Source: Lunatimonas sp.
Lineage (GTDB): Bacteria > Bacteroidota > Bacteroidia > Cytophagales > Cyclobacteriaceae
DNA length: 64,000 nucleotides
Assembly (NCBI RefSeq): GCF_020832325.1
Contig: NZ_JAFIEU010000028.1
Span: forward strand, 1 to 64,000
Direction of reading: 5' to 3'
Shown here one piece after another: positions 27,259 through 36,040 of this stretch. A program made the translations under genes and the position numbers. The notes beneath the pieces are model-generated. The model saw only the letters and a list, made by a program, of their open reading frames with translations, ran no database searches and was not told the origin of the DNA. Within the stretch, counting starts at the first letter, position 1. Each line of letters opens with the position of its first letter.

Positions 27259-28287
27259 ATGCACAAAGAAAAAATTGAGCAAATCAAAGCAGAAATAGCT
27301 GCCGCCAAAGCCAGTACCACCGACGAACTGGAAAAATACCGCATGCGCTTTATCAGCAAGAAGAGTGTGGTAGGGGAGCTTTTTGCTCAGATGCGCGAGA
27401 TTAGCCACGAGCAAAAGCGGGAATTTGGCCAAGTTGTAAACGAAGTAAAACAGCTCGCAGAGCAGAAGTTTCAGGAGTTGATCGAGTCGGTCGGTAGCGG
27501 TAAGCAAAAACGCGGAAACGGGCAGGTAGACCTCACCCTGCCGCCGACAAATATTCCCATAGGGGGTATACATCCCCTCACGGCCACAAGGCAGCGGATC
27601 ATTGAAATTTTTGAGCGTATCGGATTCAACCTGTCCGAGGGACCGGAGATCGAAGACGACTGGCACAACTTTACAGCCTTGAATTTTCCCGAAAACCACC
27701 CTGCCCGCGAAATGCAAGATACCTTTTTCATCGAGAAAAATCCGGATATCGCCCTGCGCACGCATACGTCTTCCGTGCAGGTACGGGTAATGGAAAAGGA
27801 GAAGCCACCTATCCGAACCCTATCGCCGGGGCGGGTATTCCGCAACGAAGCCATTTCTGCCCGCGCACATTGTATTTTCCATCAGGTAGAGGGCTTGTAC
27901 GTGGATCGAAACGTCAGCTTTGCCGACCTCAAACAGACGCTTTACCACTTTGCCAAAGAAATGTTCGGAAAAGAAACCAAGGTACGGTTTCGCCCCTCCT
28001 TTTTTCCGTTTACGGAGCCCAGTGCGGAGATTGATATTTCCTGTCTGATCTGCGGGGGAAAAGGCTGCAACATCTGCAAGCACAGTGGATGGGTGGAAAT
28101 CGGCGGATCCGGCATGGTGGATCCCAATGTATTGGAAAACTGTGGGATAGACTCCGAGGAGTTTACCGGGTTTGCCTTTGGGATGGGCATCGAACGAATC
28201 GCCATGTTGAAGTACCAAATAAACGACCTACGTCTTTTTACCGAAAACGATATCCGGTTTTTGCAACAATTTAGGCCCTTGCTGTAG
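27259..28287 (+). CDS. pheS: Phenylalanyl-tRNA synthetase alpha subunit
   Basis: This is the catalytic subunit of the class II alpha2-beta2 enzyme that charges tRNA-Phe. The protein has 342 residues. The N-terminal coiled coil (about 1-90) contacts tRNA. Motif 2 is seen in HTSSVQVRVM and GRVFRNEAISARAHCIFHQVEGLYVD (about 174-217). The C-terminal part has FRPSFFPFTEPSAEIDISC, a CLICGGKGCNICKHSGWVEIGGSGMVDP insert with four cysteines, and motif 3 GFAFGMGIERIAMLKY (about 311-326). The cysteine-containing insert before motif 3 occurs in many bacterial PheS. pheT is not in this window. Confidence 0.97.
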   Translation: MHKEKIEQIKAEIAAAKASTTDELEKYRMRFISKKSVVGELFAQMREISHEQKREFGQVVNEVKQLAEQKFQELIESVGSGKQKRGNGQVDLTLPPTNIPIGGIHPLTATRQRIIEIFERIGFNLSEGPEIEDDWHNFTALNFPENHPAREMQDTFFIEKNPDIALRTHTSSVQVRVMEKEKPPIRTLSPGRVFRNEAISARAHCIFHQVEGLYVDRNVSFADLKQTLYHFAKEMFGKETKVRFRPSFFPFTEPSAEIDISCLICGGKGCNICKHSGWVEIGGSGMVDPNVLENCGIDSEEFTGFAFGMGIERIAMLKYQINDLRLFTENDIRFLQQFRPLL

Positions 28288-28448
28288 TTTTGATTCATCG
28301 GGGACTTGAGCGGTTTGACACATGAAGGGTTGATTATTTCATCGGCAAGCTGAACGGTAAAGACGTAGATTTCTCCAAGTTACTACTTAGTAGCTAGGTT
28401 AGCAGGCTATGTCGAACATGATTCTTTGAACAAAGTGATTACAATTGC

Positions 28449-28925
28449 ATGAAAAAAACGTTACTCGCTGGATTGTTGTCGCTATTACTCGGATTGGTCC
28501 AAGCGCAGGAAAAAGGGGATTTCCGGTTGCACTTTGGAGGGGAATTTGGAACATGGCCGCAGCTTTTTTTTGGAATGAATGGTGGAGTAGAGTATGTCTT
28601 TATGGACAGGCTCTCCGTTGTGCCAAATTACAGCCGCTTCTTTCCGGAATTTGGCCATGCCAGCAGCCTAAATCTGGATACCAGGTACTATTTTACCGAG
28701 GGGGCACTGAAGTGGTATGGCATGGGAGGCTTCACCAATGCGTGGAGTCTTCTTAATCGCCCAGGGGTTGGGATGGTTAGAGTCAATACGCAAGGTCCCA
28801 ACCTAGGTTTCGGTGGCCTGCTGGCCTTTGACAATCGATTGGCACTGAACCCTGAACTTAAATATTGGAGTCAGCGCGAGGGCCGTTTTATTTTCACGAT
28901 CAGCATGGTTTACTTCCTAAATTAA
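28449..28925 (+). CDS. Small outer-membrane beta-barrel protein, copy 1
   Basis: The protein has 158 residues. The signal peptide MKKTLLAGLLSLLLGLVQAQ (cleavage expected after AQA-Q, about 18-20) is followed by alternating strands rich in Gly, Phe and Tyr (DFRLHFGGEFG, NGGVEYVFMDRLSVVPNYS, SLNLDTRYYFTEGALKWYGMGGF). The last residues are MVYFLN. This is the pattern of small 8-strand barrels of the OmpA/OmpW type (PF13505-like). The next gene at 29103 is a clear paralogue. The 161 bases before it carry no feature I can support except a 23-codon open stretch without a start. Confidence 0.8.
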   Translation: MKKTLLAGLLSLLLGLVQAQEKGDFRLHFGGEFGTWPQLFFGMNGGVEYVFMDRLSVVPNYSRFFPEFGHASSLNLDTRYYFTEGALKWYGMGGFTNAWSLLNRPGVGMVRVNTQGPNLGFGGLLAFDNRLALNPELKYWSQREGRFIFTISMVYFLN

Positions 28926-29102
28926 CACCGAGTTTGCGTTGCGATTTAAATTGCAGGGTCAACATGCGAACTGGCTCGTATAGCTAAAATTTGAATCATC
29001 GAAAAAAATTGTTTCAGCCAAGCGAAAATATATCCCAAAAGGTTTTGGCATTTCAGTGAATTGGATTGAATTTTGATACTACGAATCTCTCTAAATTAAA
29101 CT

Positions 29103-29585
29103 TTGTTGTATATGAAAAAGGTACTATTCATTGGATTGTTTTCACTGGTATTGGGTGTAGCACAGGCACAGGAAAAAGGAGATCTCCGTTTGCAGGCTGG
29201 TGGGGAGTTTGGGTTTCGATCTGAGTTTTTTGGGCTAAACTTCGGGGGAGAATACCTCTTCACCGATCAGATTTCCGCAGCTCCGAGTTTCACGATCTTC
29301 TTTCCGGAAATTGGCAATGCCAGCAATCTCAACTTGGATTTTAGGTATTATTTTACCGAGGGGGCATTGCAGTGGTACGGATTGGCGGGTTTTATGAATG
29401 CTTGGAGCAGCGTTAATATCCCCGGCTTTGGGCAAATAAGCAGTAGCACGCAGGGTGCAAACTTGGGTGCGGGTGGCGTGCTGATGTTTGGGGATCGTAT
29501 CGCTTTCAACCCCGAGCTGAAGTATCAGGCCCAGCGGGGTGGTCAGGCTGTGTTCAAGCTAGGGCTTGTTTATTTTCTGAATTGA
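29103..29585 (+). CDS. Small outer-membrane beta-barrel protein, copy 2
   Basis: The protein has about 157 residues if translated from ATG 29112 (MKKVLFIGLFSLVLGVAQAQ); TTG 29103 would add three. It is a paralogue of the preceding gene. Shared segments include QEKGDLRLQAGGEFGF, FPEIGNASNLNLDFRYYFTEGALQWYGLAGFMNAWS and NPELKYQAQRGGQA, and it ends in LVYFLN. The tandem arrangement implies a gene duplication. A strong hairpin terminator follows at 29641. No ligand or partner is evident. Confidence 0.8.
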   Translation: MLYMKKVLFIGLFSLVLGVAQAQEKGDLRLQAGGEFGFRSEFFGLNFGGEYLFTDQISAAPSFTIFFPEIGNASNLNLDFRYYFTEGALQWYGLAGFMNAWSSVNIPGFGQISSSTQGANLGAGGVLMFGDRIAFNPELKYQAQRGGQAVFKLGLVYFLN

Positions 29586-29640
29586 CAGCGGATATCAGGT
29601 AAAGTCCGGACTAGGTATCCGGTTTTCAATCGCTAATGAC

Positions 29641-29695
29641 GAAAAGCCCTATTGGGTGGAAAGACGTAGGCTTTTCCCCAATAGGGTTTATTTTT
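29641..29695 (+). terminator. Terminator with two competing helices
   Basis: CCCTATTGGG (29647-29656) pairs perfectly with CCCAATAGGG (29677-29686), followed by TTTATTTTTT. In addition GAAAAGCC (29641-29648) is complementary to GGCTTTTC (29669-29676). The segments are ordered A-B-A'-B', so the two helices cross and must either compete or form a pseudoknot. Termination after the barrel gene is the simple reading. Confidence 0.75.
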
Positions 29696-29757
29696 TGAGG
29701 TCGGTGCCGATTTGGCAAAGTTTTCATATCTTAAAGTCCCATTTACCTATACTGCCC

Positions 29758-30633
29758 ATGGATAACCTCAACCGACGTGACTTCATCCGCAACGGCCTGC
29801 TCTTGGCGGGTGCCGGTTCCCTCGCTTCCTTTCACTTCCGGGACCCGGTTTATTCCAGTTCATTTGCCTACCCCATTGGTGCCTGCGATTGGTCCATCGG
29901 AAAAACCAGCGATCCGGATGCATTTCGGCTGGCCCGAGAGATTGGACTGGACGGGCTACAGGTCAGTTTGGGTACCGTCAAAAACAACATGCATCTCCGG
30001 CAGCCGCAGATACAGCAGGAATTTTTGGCGGCCGCCCGCGCCAGTGGGGTACGAATTGGCAGCATGGCAATCGGAGAACTCAACAATGTCCCCTATAAAT
30101 CGGAATCCATTACCCAAGAATGGGTACACGACTGCATCGATGTGGCTGAGGCGCTCGGCTGTGAAGTAATTCTGTTGGCTTTTTTTCACCATGGGGATCT
30201 CCGTGACGACCCTGCCGGTAAGGCCGAAGTGATCCGTAAATTACGGGAAGTTGCGCCAAAAGCGGAAAAACAGGGTATTTACCTAGCCATAGAATCCTGG
30301 CTTAGCGCGGAGGAACATGTGGAAATCATCGAATCCGTGGGATCCAGCCACGTGCGGGTATACTACGACGTCGCCAACGCCACTGAGATGGGCTACGATA
30401 TTTACAGGGAGATGAAGCTGCTCGGGACAGAATATATTTGCGAGATCCACATGAAAGAAAACGGACAGCTACTCGGTCAGGGAAAAGTTGATTTCAAACG
30501 CGTCCGGGAGACCCTAAAGGACATCGGATATCAAGATTGGCTCGTCATAGAGGGAGCAGTTCCCTCGGGTGGACAGATGTTTCCCGCTTATATCGAAAAC
30601 CGCCGGTTTCTCGCGCAGTTGATGAACGCCTAA
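29758..30633 (+). CDS. Secreted sugar phosphate isomerase/epimerase-like TIM-barrel protein
   Basis: The protein has 291 residues from ATG 29758. The N-terminus NRRDFIRNGLLLAGAGSLASF has an RR motif and hydrophobic core of a Tat signal. The xylose-isomerase-like TIM barrel (AP_endonuc_2 family) follows: IGACDWSIGKTSDPDAFRLAREIGLDGLQVS, LGCEVILLAFFHHGDL, GIYLAIESWLSAEEHVEIIE (metal-binding Glu), VRVYYDVANATEMG, and ICEIHMKENGQLLGQGKVDFKRV. Such proteins act on keto-sugars or cyclitols. The next gene, a heme lipoprotein, starts 10 bases later, so the two form an operon. This pairing is common in Bacteroidota and suggests a periplasmic sugar oxidation or isomerisation step. Confidence 0.85.
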   Translation: MDNLNRRDFIRNGLLLAGAGSLASFHFRDPVYSSSFAYPIGACDWSIGKTSDPDAFRLAREIGLDGLQVSLGTVKNNMHLRQPQIQQEFLAAARASGVRIGSMAIGELNNVPYKSESITQEWVHDCIDVAEALGCEVILLAFFHHGDLRDDPAGKAEVIRKLREVAPKAEKQGIYLAIESWLSAEEHVEIIESVGSSHVRVYYDVANATEMGYDIYREMKLLGTEYICEIHMKENGQLLGQGKVDFKRVRETLKDIGYQDWLVIEGAVPSGGQMFPAYIENRRFLAQLMNA

Positions 30634-30643
30634 TTTGAATTCC

Positions 30644-33499
30644 ATGCTATTTTCAAAATCCCATCCCTGTTATCTCCTGCTCATATTGAGTGCATTTTCC
30701 TGTAGTTCGAAAGAAGAGGCAGCACCGCTGCTTTACGTTCCGGATGATTTAGAAGTAACTATCTGGGCTTCTTCCCCGCAGTTTTTCAATCCTACCAACC
30801 TCGATGTGGATGTTCACGGCCGCATTTGGCTCACGGAGGCGGTGAATTACCGGGATTTTCGAAATGCAGATGCGCACATGGTACACGAGGCGGGCGATCG
30901 GATTGTCATTTTGGAAGATACCAATGGGGATGGGAAAGCGGACAAATCCAAGGTATTTATCCAGGATGAAGACCTGCGTGCTCCGTTGGGCATTGCCGTC
31001 GTGGGCAATCAGGTAGTGGTTTCCTGTTCCCCGTCGATCATCATCTACACCGACGAAGATGGCGACGATGTGCCCGACCGAAAGGAGGTTTTTCTGACTG
31101 GCTTTGGAGGGCGGGATCATGACCATGGGTTGCATGCCGGCGTGCTTGGCCCCGACGGCAAGTGGTATTTTATAGCTGGAAATAAAGGCCCCCACGAAGT
31201 TACCGACCGGGACGGTGTCACCGTACGCGCGGGAAGTGTGTACAACGAGTATACCCCCTACCCCGAGGAAAACAGACCCAATCTCGTGAGCGATGACGGG
31301 AATATCTATACCGGTGGGCTGATCGTTCGGGTGAATCCGGACGGAACGGGGCTGGAAGTGATGTCCCACAATTACCGCAATGCGTACGAGGTAGCGGTAG
31401 ACTCCTTCGGTAACATGTGGCAGAGCGACAACGACGATCAGACTGCATCCTGTCGTACTACCTGGCTGATGGAAGGCAGCAATGCGGGCTTTTTCAGTGC
31501 TACGGGTGACCGAACTTGGCAGGCAGATCGACGGCCTGGGCAAACAGTACCCCTGGCGCATTGGCATCAGTACGATCCCGGGGTGTTACCGGCAGGAGAT
31601 ATCTATGGAGCGGGATCGCCGACTGGTGTGGTACGCATTGAGGGCGATGAATTAGGCAAGCACTACCGGGGACTCTTACTGGCTGCAGATGCCGGGCGCA
31701 ACATTATTTTCGGTTACCATCCCAAGCCAATGGGTGCCGGATACAGTTTGGAGCAGCGGGAAGCCTTTATTTCCTCTGTGGATAGGGACAATACCGGCTA
31801 CATCTGGCACGAGCTGGAGGACGACGACCGAAAGTGGTTTAGGCCTAGCGACGTGGTGGTGGGCACAGATGGGGCCCTCTATGTGGCGGATTGGTACGAT
31901 CCCATTGTAGGCGGCCACCGCATGATGGATAAAGAGGGGTACGGCAGGATTTACCGCATTGCCCCAAAGGGCAAAAAACTCCAACGTCCAACCTACGATC
32001 TTAGCACCACCGATGGCCTAGTGGAAGCCATGCGCAGTCCCGCACTCCATGTCCGGGCGCAGGCCATGGATAAACTACGGGCTGAGGGAGTAAGCGTAGT
32101 CCCTGCCGTCCAGAAATTATTGGACGATCCCAACCCCTTTGTGCATGCGAGGGCCCTCTTTTTATTGGCATCACTGGGTGATGCAGGGAAAGAATTGGCA
32201 AAATCCTTTTTACAGGATGCGAATTCGGAGCTGGCCGTGGCGGCATTTAGAGCACTTCGTACAAATGGAGTGGATCCCGCGACGCTAACGGCACAGGTAA
32301 TCGGGTCCGGCAATCCGGCCCTGTACCGAGAGGCGGCAATCTCCTTGCGGCATCTACCGTTTTCCCAGTCCGAAGCCTTTTTCATGCAGCTTGTGGAAGC
32401 CCATACGGGCGAGGATCCCTGGCTAGTACATGCCTTGGGGATTGGACTGCGGGGGAATGAGACTGCCTTTTGGGAAAACTGGTATGAATCCAAGGGGCGG
32501 CCCGATCCCGTGAATTGGTCTGCTGCCATGGAGCAATTGGCGTTTGAACTACATCCACCCACCGTAGTGCCGCATATCGTGAGGAGGATTCAAAAAGGAA
32601 ACTTGTCCCCAATGGAAGCAACCCGGGCATTGACCACCCTGGCCTTTATACCTACGATGGAATCGGTAGAATTTATGCGCCAATTGGCAGCTGATTCGAA
32701 TTCGGCGAATTACCGTGAGGCCCTTTGGTGGTTGCAATTCCGAAAAACGAACGAATGGGAAGCAATGTTGGCCGATTGGCGTCCACCTGCTTCAGTGCTT
32801 CCTCCTTCCCAAGAGCCTATACAGCACTTGGCAGATATTGCGGCAGATACGCTACAGTCTTTTGCGGATAGGCTTGCAGCAGCGGAGGAGTTGGCGGAAA
32901 CCTCGCAGGGGCGTCTGCATTTGCTTTGGTTGGTATTGGAAAAACGTTTGGATGTCTCTTTGATGGAGGCCGTAGGTGAGCGGGTTCATCTGGACAATGT
33001 ACCGGCGGTTGGAAGTCTGATGGGCAGGTTTTTTCCGCTGGAGGATTCCGATGCCATCACCCTAGAATCGGTGCTGGAAGTACACGCTGATGCGGAACTC
33101 GGTCGGGTGGCGGCCGTACGGCACTGTGGAATGTGCCATGCTTTTGGCACCTCGGCCAGCGAGATAGGACCAAATTTAAGCGAGATTCACCTGAAGCTGG
33201 ACCGGCAGTCCTTTATCCAGTCCGTGCTAGACCCGGATGATGCCATTGCCTTTGGCTCAGAGGCCTTTTTGGTAAAACTGAAAAACGGGGCCATGCTATA
33301 CGGCATTTTGCAGTCGGCGGGACCGGTGATCACCGTAATGGAGCATACGGGGAGGCAATATACATTACCTGCATCCGAGGTAGCCGGGAGAAAGCAGTTG
33401 CGCCACAGCCTGATGCCAACCCCGCAGGCGATGAACCTCGACGCGGAACAGCTGGCGCATATTACGGCGTACATGATGCAGGGTAGTTCAGGGCAATAG
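30644..33499 (+). CDS. PVC-type heme-binding lipoprotein (propeller, HEAT repeats, CxxCH cytochrome)
   Basis: The protein has 951 residues from ATG 30644. A lipoprotein signal (LLLILSAFSC) is followed by a beta-propeller dehydrogenase-like domain (about 30-440: LTEAVNYRDFRNADAHMVHEAGDRIVILEDTNGDG, then GGRDHDHGLHAGVLGPDGKWY, SDNDDQTASCRTTWLMEG and LYVADWYDPIVGGHRM). HEAT-like helices come next (about 450-780). A C-terminal cytochrome c domain carries CGMCH (heme site, Cys at about 827) and the distal-ligand segment SLMPTPQAMNLDAEQLAHITAYM. Proteins of this layout are called PVC-type heme-binding CxxCH proteins. They are assumed to oxidise sugars and pass electrons to the respiratory chain. 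The reaction is unproven. It is co-transcribed with the upstream sugar isomerase. Confidence 0.85.
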   Translation: MLFSKSHPCYLLLILSAFSCSSKEEAAPLLYVPDDLEVTIWASSPQFFNPTNLDVDVHGRIWLTEAVNYRDFRNADAHMVHEAGDRIVILEDTNGDGKADKSKVFIQDEDLRAPLGIAVVGNQVVVSCSPSIIIYTDEDGDDVPDRKEVFLTGFGGRDHDHGLHAGVLGPDGKWYFIAGNKGPHEVTDRDGVTVRAGSVYNEYTPYPEENRPNLVSDDGNIYTGGLIVRVNPDGTGLEVMSHNYRNAYEVAVDSFGNMWQSDNDDQTASCRTTWLMEGSNAGFFSATGDRTWQADRRPGQTVPLAHWHQYDPGVLPAGDIYGAGSPTGVVRIEGDELGKHYRGLLLAADAGRNIIFGYHPKPMGAGYSLEQREAFISSVDRDNTGYIWHELEDDDRKWFRPSDVVVGTDGALYVADWYDPIVGGHRMMDKEGYGRIYRIAPKGKKLQRPTYDLSTTDGLVEAMRSPALHVRAQAMDKLRAEGVSVVPAVQKLLDDPNPFVHARALFLLASLGDAGKELAKSFLQDANSELAVAAFRALRTNGVDPATLTAQVIGSGNPALYREAAISLRHLPFSQSEAFFMQLVEAHTGEDPWLVHALGIGLRGNETAFWENWYESKGRPDPVNWSAAMEQLAFELHPPTVVPHIVRRIQKGNLSPMEATRALTTLAFIPTMESVEFMRQLAADSNSANYREALWWLQFRKTNEWEAMLADWRPPASVLPPSQEPIQHLADIAADTLQSFADRLAAAEELAETSQGRLHLLWLVLEKRLDVSLMEAVGERVHLDNVPAVGSLMGRFFPLEDSDAITLESVLEVHADAELGRVAAVRHCGMCHAFGTSASEIGPNLSEIHLKLDRQSFIQSVLDPDDAIAFGSEAFLVKLKNGAMLYGILQSAGPVITVMEHTGRQYTLPASEVAGRKQLRHSLMPTPQAMNLDAEQLAHITAYMMQGSSGQ

Positions 33500-33864
33500 G
33501 TAGAGGAGTGCAAAGCGGCCTCCGGTCGATTTGAAAGGTAATGAGGCGTTACTTTAATCTTTCCGCCAAAAATCCCATTACGCGTTGGCGTATTTCTACT
33601 GCACCAGGTGCATCACCGGATTCTGCTTGGTCTGCGAGATCCCAGAAACGGTGAGATAGAGGAGAAAATGGAAAGCAATGAAGGTACGCATGGTCTTTTG
33701 GGTTTGGTTGGAAAGATAGGGGTTTTTGAGGAGAAGATAGGGAGGTAAATCGTTTGCAGGAAGGAATTTCGCTAAATCGGCATCGAAAGGAGGAGTCCCA
33801 AGATTAAAAAATGCATTTTCCCGAAACATAGGCATATCTTCTAGGATATTGCCCAATTTGCACC

Positions 33865-34243
33865 CATCCCAAAGGGATGACATGGTTATGGATCCGTAGG
33901 GTGCAGCGTTTATTCGACCCCGTTGGGGTCGCACCTTTTCATCTCGCCTGCCTTTCTATAAACATGTGACCCATTCTGGGTCATGGATATTCAGGAACAA
34001 TGCCAAGCGTGGGCCAAAGTCCCCTACTTCTTCAAGCAGTAGGGTGTTAAAAACAAAGCCAACCTAGAATTCAATGGGCAAACCCGATGACGAGTCGCTA
34101 TTCAGCGGTTCGTGTTGTTCTTTCCATCCCGAAGGGATGACAGGTTTATAGAAAATCATTATCGCAACATTTATTCGACCCCATCGGGGTCGTACCGCTC
34201 TATCGCGCATTCTTTCCTATGAAGATATGACATCTTCGGGGTC
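33865..34243. repeat. Two copies of a ~119-bp triple-palindrome repeat in a 768-base gap
   Basis: Copy 1 (33865-33984) and copy 2 (34125-34243) each contain three small palindromes in the same order. These are ATCCC-AA-GGGAT or its G variant, then CGACCCC-n-GGGGTCG after TTTATT, then GACCCATTCTGGGTC or GACATCTTCGGGGTC. Spacing between palindromes is conserved, and the bases between them are only partly conserved. Such dispersed palindromes are frequent in Bacteroidota genomes. The gap 33500-34267 holds no convincing gene. A minus-strand frame at 33596-33934 reads through copy 1 and ends in a 31-residue signal-peptide-like tail (MRTFIAFHFLLYLTVSG), possibly a relic. Confidence 0.75.
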
Positions 34244-34267
34244 TGTTTTGTTTCCCATTTGCTTTAT

Positions 34268-36028
34268 CTAAACCACCTCCCTCAAACAACTCTGCATCCA
34301 ATCCTCTTGGGTGGTGTGGTGGGTTTCGATTTCTTGTTCGAGCTGATCGCATAGCGCCATCAAGCCATTGACTTTTTCTACTATAGCTTTTTGTTCTTCA
34401 ATTGGAGGCAGAGGTATCGGCATGGACAAAAATTGAAATTGGGTTACGTTATTCATAGACGTGCTTTTAGCTGTCGTTAAGGAAGAGTAGTAGTCTTTGG
34501 CAATACGAGACTTATTTACTTTATCTACGTATTCTTTGAAAACAAGAGCCGATGTAATAACTCTTATAGTTTTATCACTTAATAATAAATTACTATCAAT
34601 TGACTTAACTACGCATGAATTTCCTGCCATTTCTTTTGACCCACTTGCTCTGCAATAGATAAAATCTCCTACATTGATTTTTTTAGATATATCCAAAGGC
34701 TTAACTAGAGAAAAATACTTGTTCTCTGACTCTAAAAATTCTCCAGTGGTAATAGCACTGGTTTTAATTATACCCCATTCATCTTCTAATACTTCCCTTG
34801 AGAAACATTTTAAGCTTTTACCAGCTTCAGTGCGCATTATAACACAATTCATCCTACACCAAAGCCACCCCTCCGGCAATTCATAAGGAATCTCGTCTTC
34901 TGAAATAGGAGGCAAAGGTTTTCCCTTTTTAATCCTTCCGGCTTTGATCAGTTGCTCTTTCTCAGCTTTGATTTTTTCTAGCAATAAAGAAGCATGTTCG
35001 AGTGGCGGTCCCTGAGCTTGCCGAAGGGCGCGCCAGTGGTGAGTTAGTTTGCCTTGCACGGCCAGTTGGAGGATGGCTTCGCGGAGCTTTTTGATATTCG
35101 CCTTTTCGGTAAAGAAGGTGCCAAACTGACGTTTCAGAAACTCCCATTGGCTTGCCACATCCTGTTCGGAGGCTTGGGTCAGCTGATTCAGGGCCGAAGT
35201 CACAAAGTCGGCCTTGAGCTGAATTCGCTCCTTAGTCAAGGCTTCCAATTGCTCCACCTCGGCAAAGAGTTGATTAACGATTTCGACAATGGCCTTTTGC
35301 TCGGCGAGGGGAGGGAGTGAAAATTCCAATGATTTAACTGTTCCGGTACTTAATTCAGTTTGTTTGGTACTGCCAGAAACTCGTCCCGCTACCAATTTCT
35401 GAACTTCAGGGCTAGCCGCGAAAATCCACAGGTAATCAGTACAAATAAACTGTTTAAACACCCGAACTACTGTTACGTGAGAATCTGCGACAACTTTTTC
35501 AAATTCAGAGCCAGGATAAGTTATTACTCTTCCAATAGTTCCATCACCTGTTGAGTTCCAAAGTAAATCTCCATTAATCAAAAATCTCTCTCGTCCATAT
35601 TTTTCAAGAGAGTGTTCTGTTATAAATCTAGCTTTTGAGATATCAAAACCAGACCACTGTACACATTTTTGCGAAACGACAGGAAATTTGGGCTCTTCGG
35701 TATAATTTGGCGATTTACCTCTTTGTATATATTCAGATACTTCGATTAACCGACACCATGTCCAGGCCCTAGGTATCTCATATGGAGTTTCATCCCCCGA
35801 AATTTTAGACAATGGCAACTCCTTTTTAATTTTCTTTTCCTTGATTAATCTTTCCTTTTCTACCTTAATTTTTTCAAACAAAACCGAAGCAGGTTCCACC
35901 TCAGGATTTTCCTCCCTCCATTTTTGGGTGAGTTTCCCTTGTACAGCTAGTTGCAGGATCAGGCCTTTGAGCTCTTCCGCATTTTGGGGATGCCGGGTCA
36001 GTTCCTTAAAATGTTCCAGTAGTTGCAT
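34268..36028 (-). CDS. hsdS: Type I restriction-modification specificity subunit HsdS
   Basis: The protein has 586 residues from MQLLEHFKEL (ATG 36028). It has two target-recognition domains (about 80-245 and 370-520), each followed by a helical spacer. The conserved spacer motifs are LPPLAEQKAIVEIVNQLFAEVEQLEAL and LPPIEEQKAIVEKVNGLMALCDQLEQEI. The N-terminal half and the middle share the phrases LILQLAVQGKLTQKWRE and AILQLAVQGKLTHHWRA, the usual internal duplication that gives HsdS pseudo-symmetry. A short interspersed repeat lies in frame just after the second phrase. HsdS sets the bipartite DNA sequence methylated by HsdM and protected from HsdR. It is the last gene of the operon, separated from hsdM by an inverted repeat. 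The target sequence cannot be read from the protein. Confidence 0.95.
   Translation of the reverse strand: MQLLEHFKELTRHPQNAEELKGLILQLAVQGKLTQKWREENPEVEPASVLFEKIKVEKERLIKEKKIKKELPLSKISGDETPYEIPRAWTWCRLIEVSEYIQRGKSPNYTEEPKFPVVSQKCVQWSGFDISKARFITEHSLEKYGRERFLINGDLLWNSTGDGTIGRVITYPGSEFEKVVADSHVTVVRVFKQFICTDYLWIFAASPEVQKLVAGRVSGSTKQTELSTGTVKSLEFSLPPLAEQKAIVEIVNQLFAEVEQLEALTKERIQLKADFVTSALNQLTQASEQDVASQWEFLKRQFGTFFTEKANIKKLREAILQLAVQGKLTHHWRALRQAQGPPLEHASLLLEKIKAEKEQLIKAGRIKKGKPLPPISEDEIPYELPEGWLWCRMNCVIMRTEAGKSLKCFSREVLEDEWGIIKTSAITTGEFLESENKYFSLVKPLDISKKINVGDFIYCRASGSKEMAGNSCVVKSIDSNLLLSDKTIRVITSALVFKEYVDKVNKSRIAKDYYSSLTTAKSTSMNNVTQFQFLSMPIPLPPIEEQKAIVEKVNGLMALCDQLEQEIETHHTTQEDWMQSCLREVV
35004..35034. 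repeat. Interspersed palindromic repeat inside the hsdS coding region
   Basis: The sequence GGTCCCTGAGCTTGCCGAAG and its flanks match a short repeat I recognise from many bacterial genomes (CTTCGGCAAGCTCAGGGACC in reverse). In hsdS it encodes RQAQGPP within THHWRALRQAQGPPLEHASLLLEKI. The paralogous first-half segment TQKWREENPEVEPASVLFEKI lacks it, so the repeat has inserted or replaced linker residues without breaking the frame. Confidence 0.65.
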
Positions 36029-36040
36029 AGTATTCTTTGC

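Noticed and set aside
28350-28406. Short open stretch encoding FIGKLNGKDVDFSKLLLSS before the first barrel gene
   Set aside because: It has 23 codons and no start codon, and I do not recognise the family; it could be a gene tail but cannot be supported.
33596-33934. Minus-strand frame of 112 codons
   Set aside because: Its first third is a translation of the palindromic repeat, and the rest has no homology that I recognise; only a signal-peptide-like tail hints at a relic.
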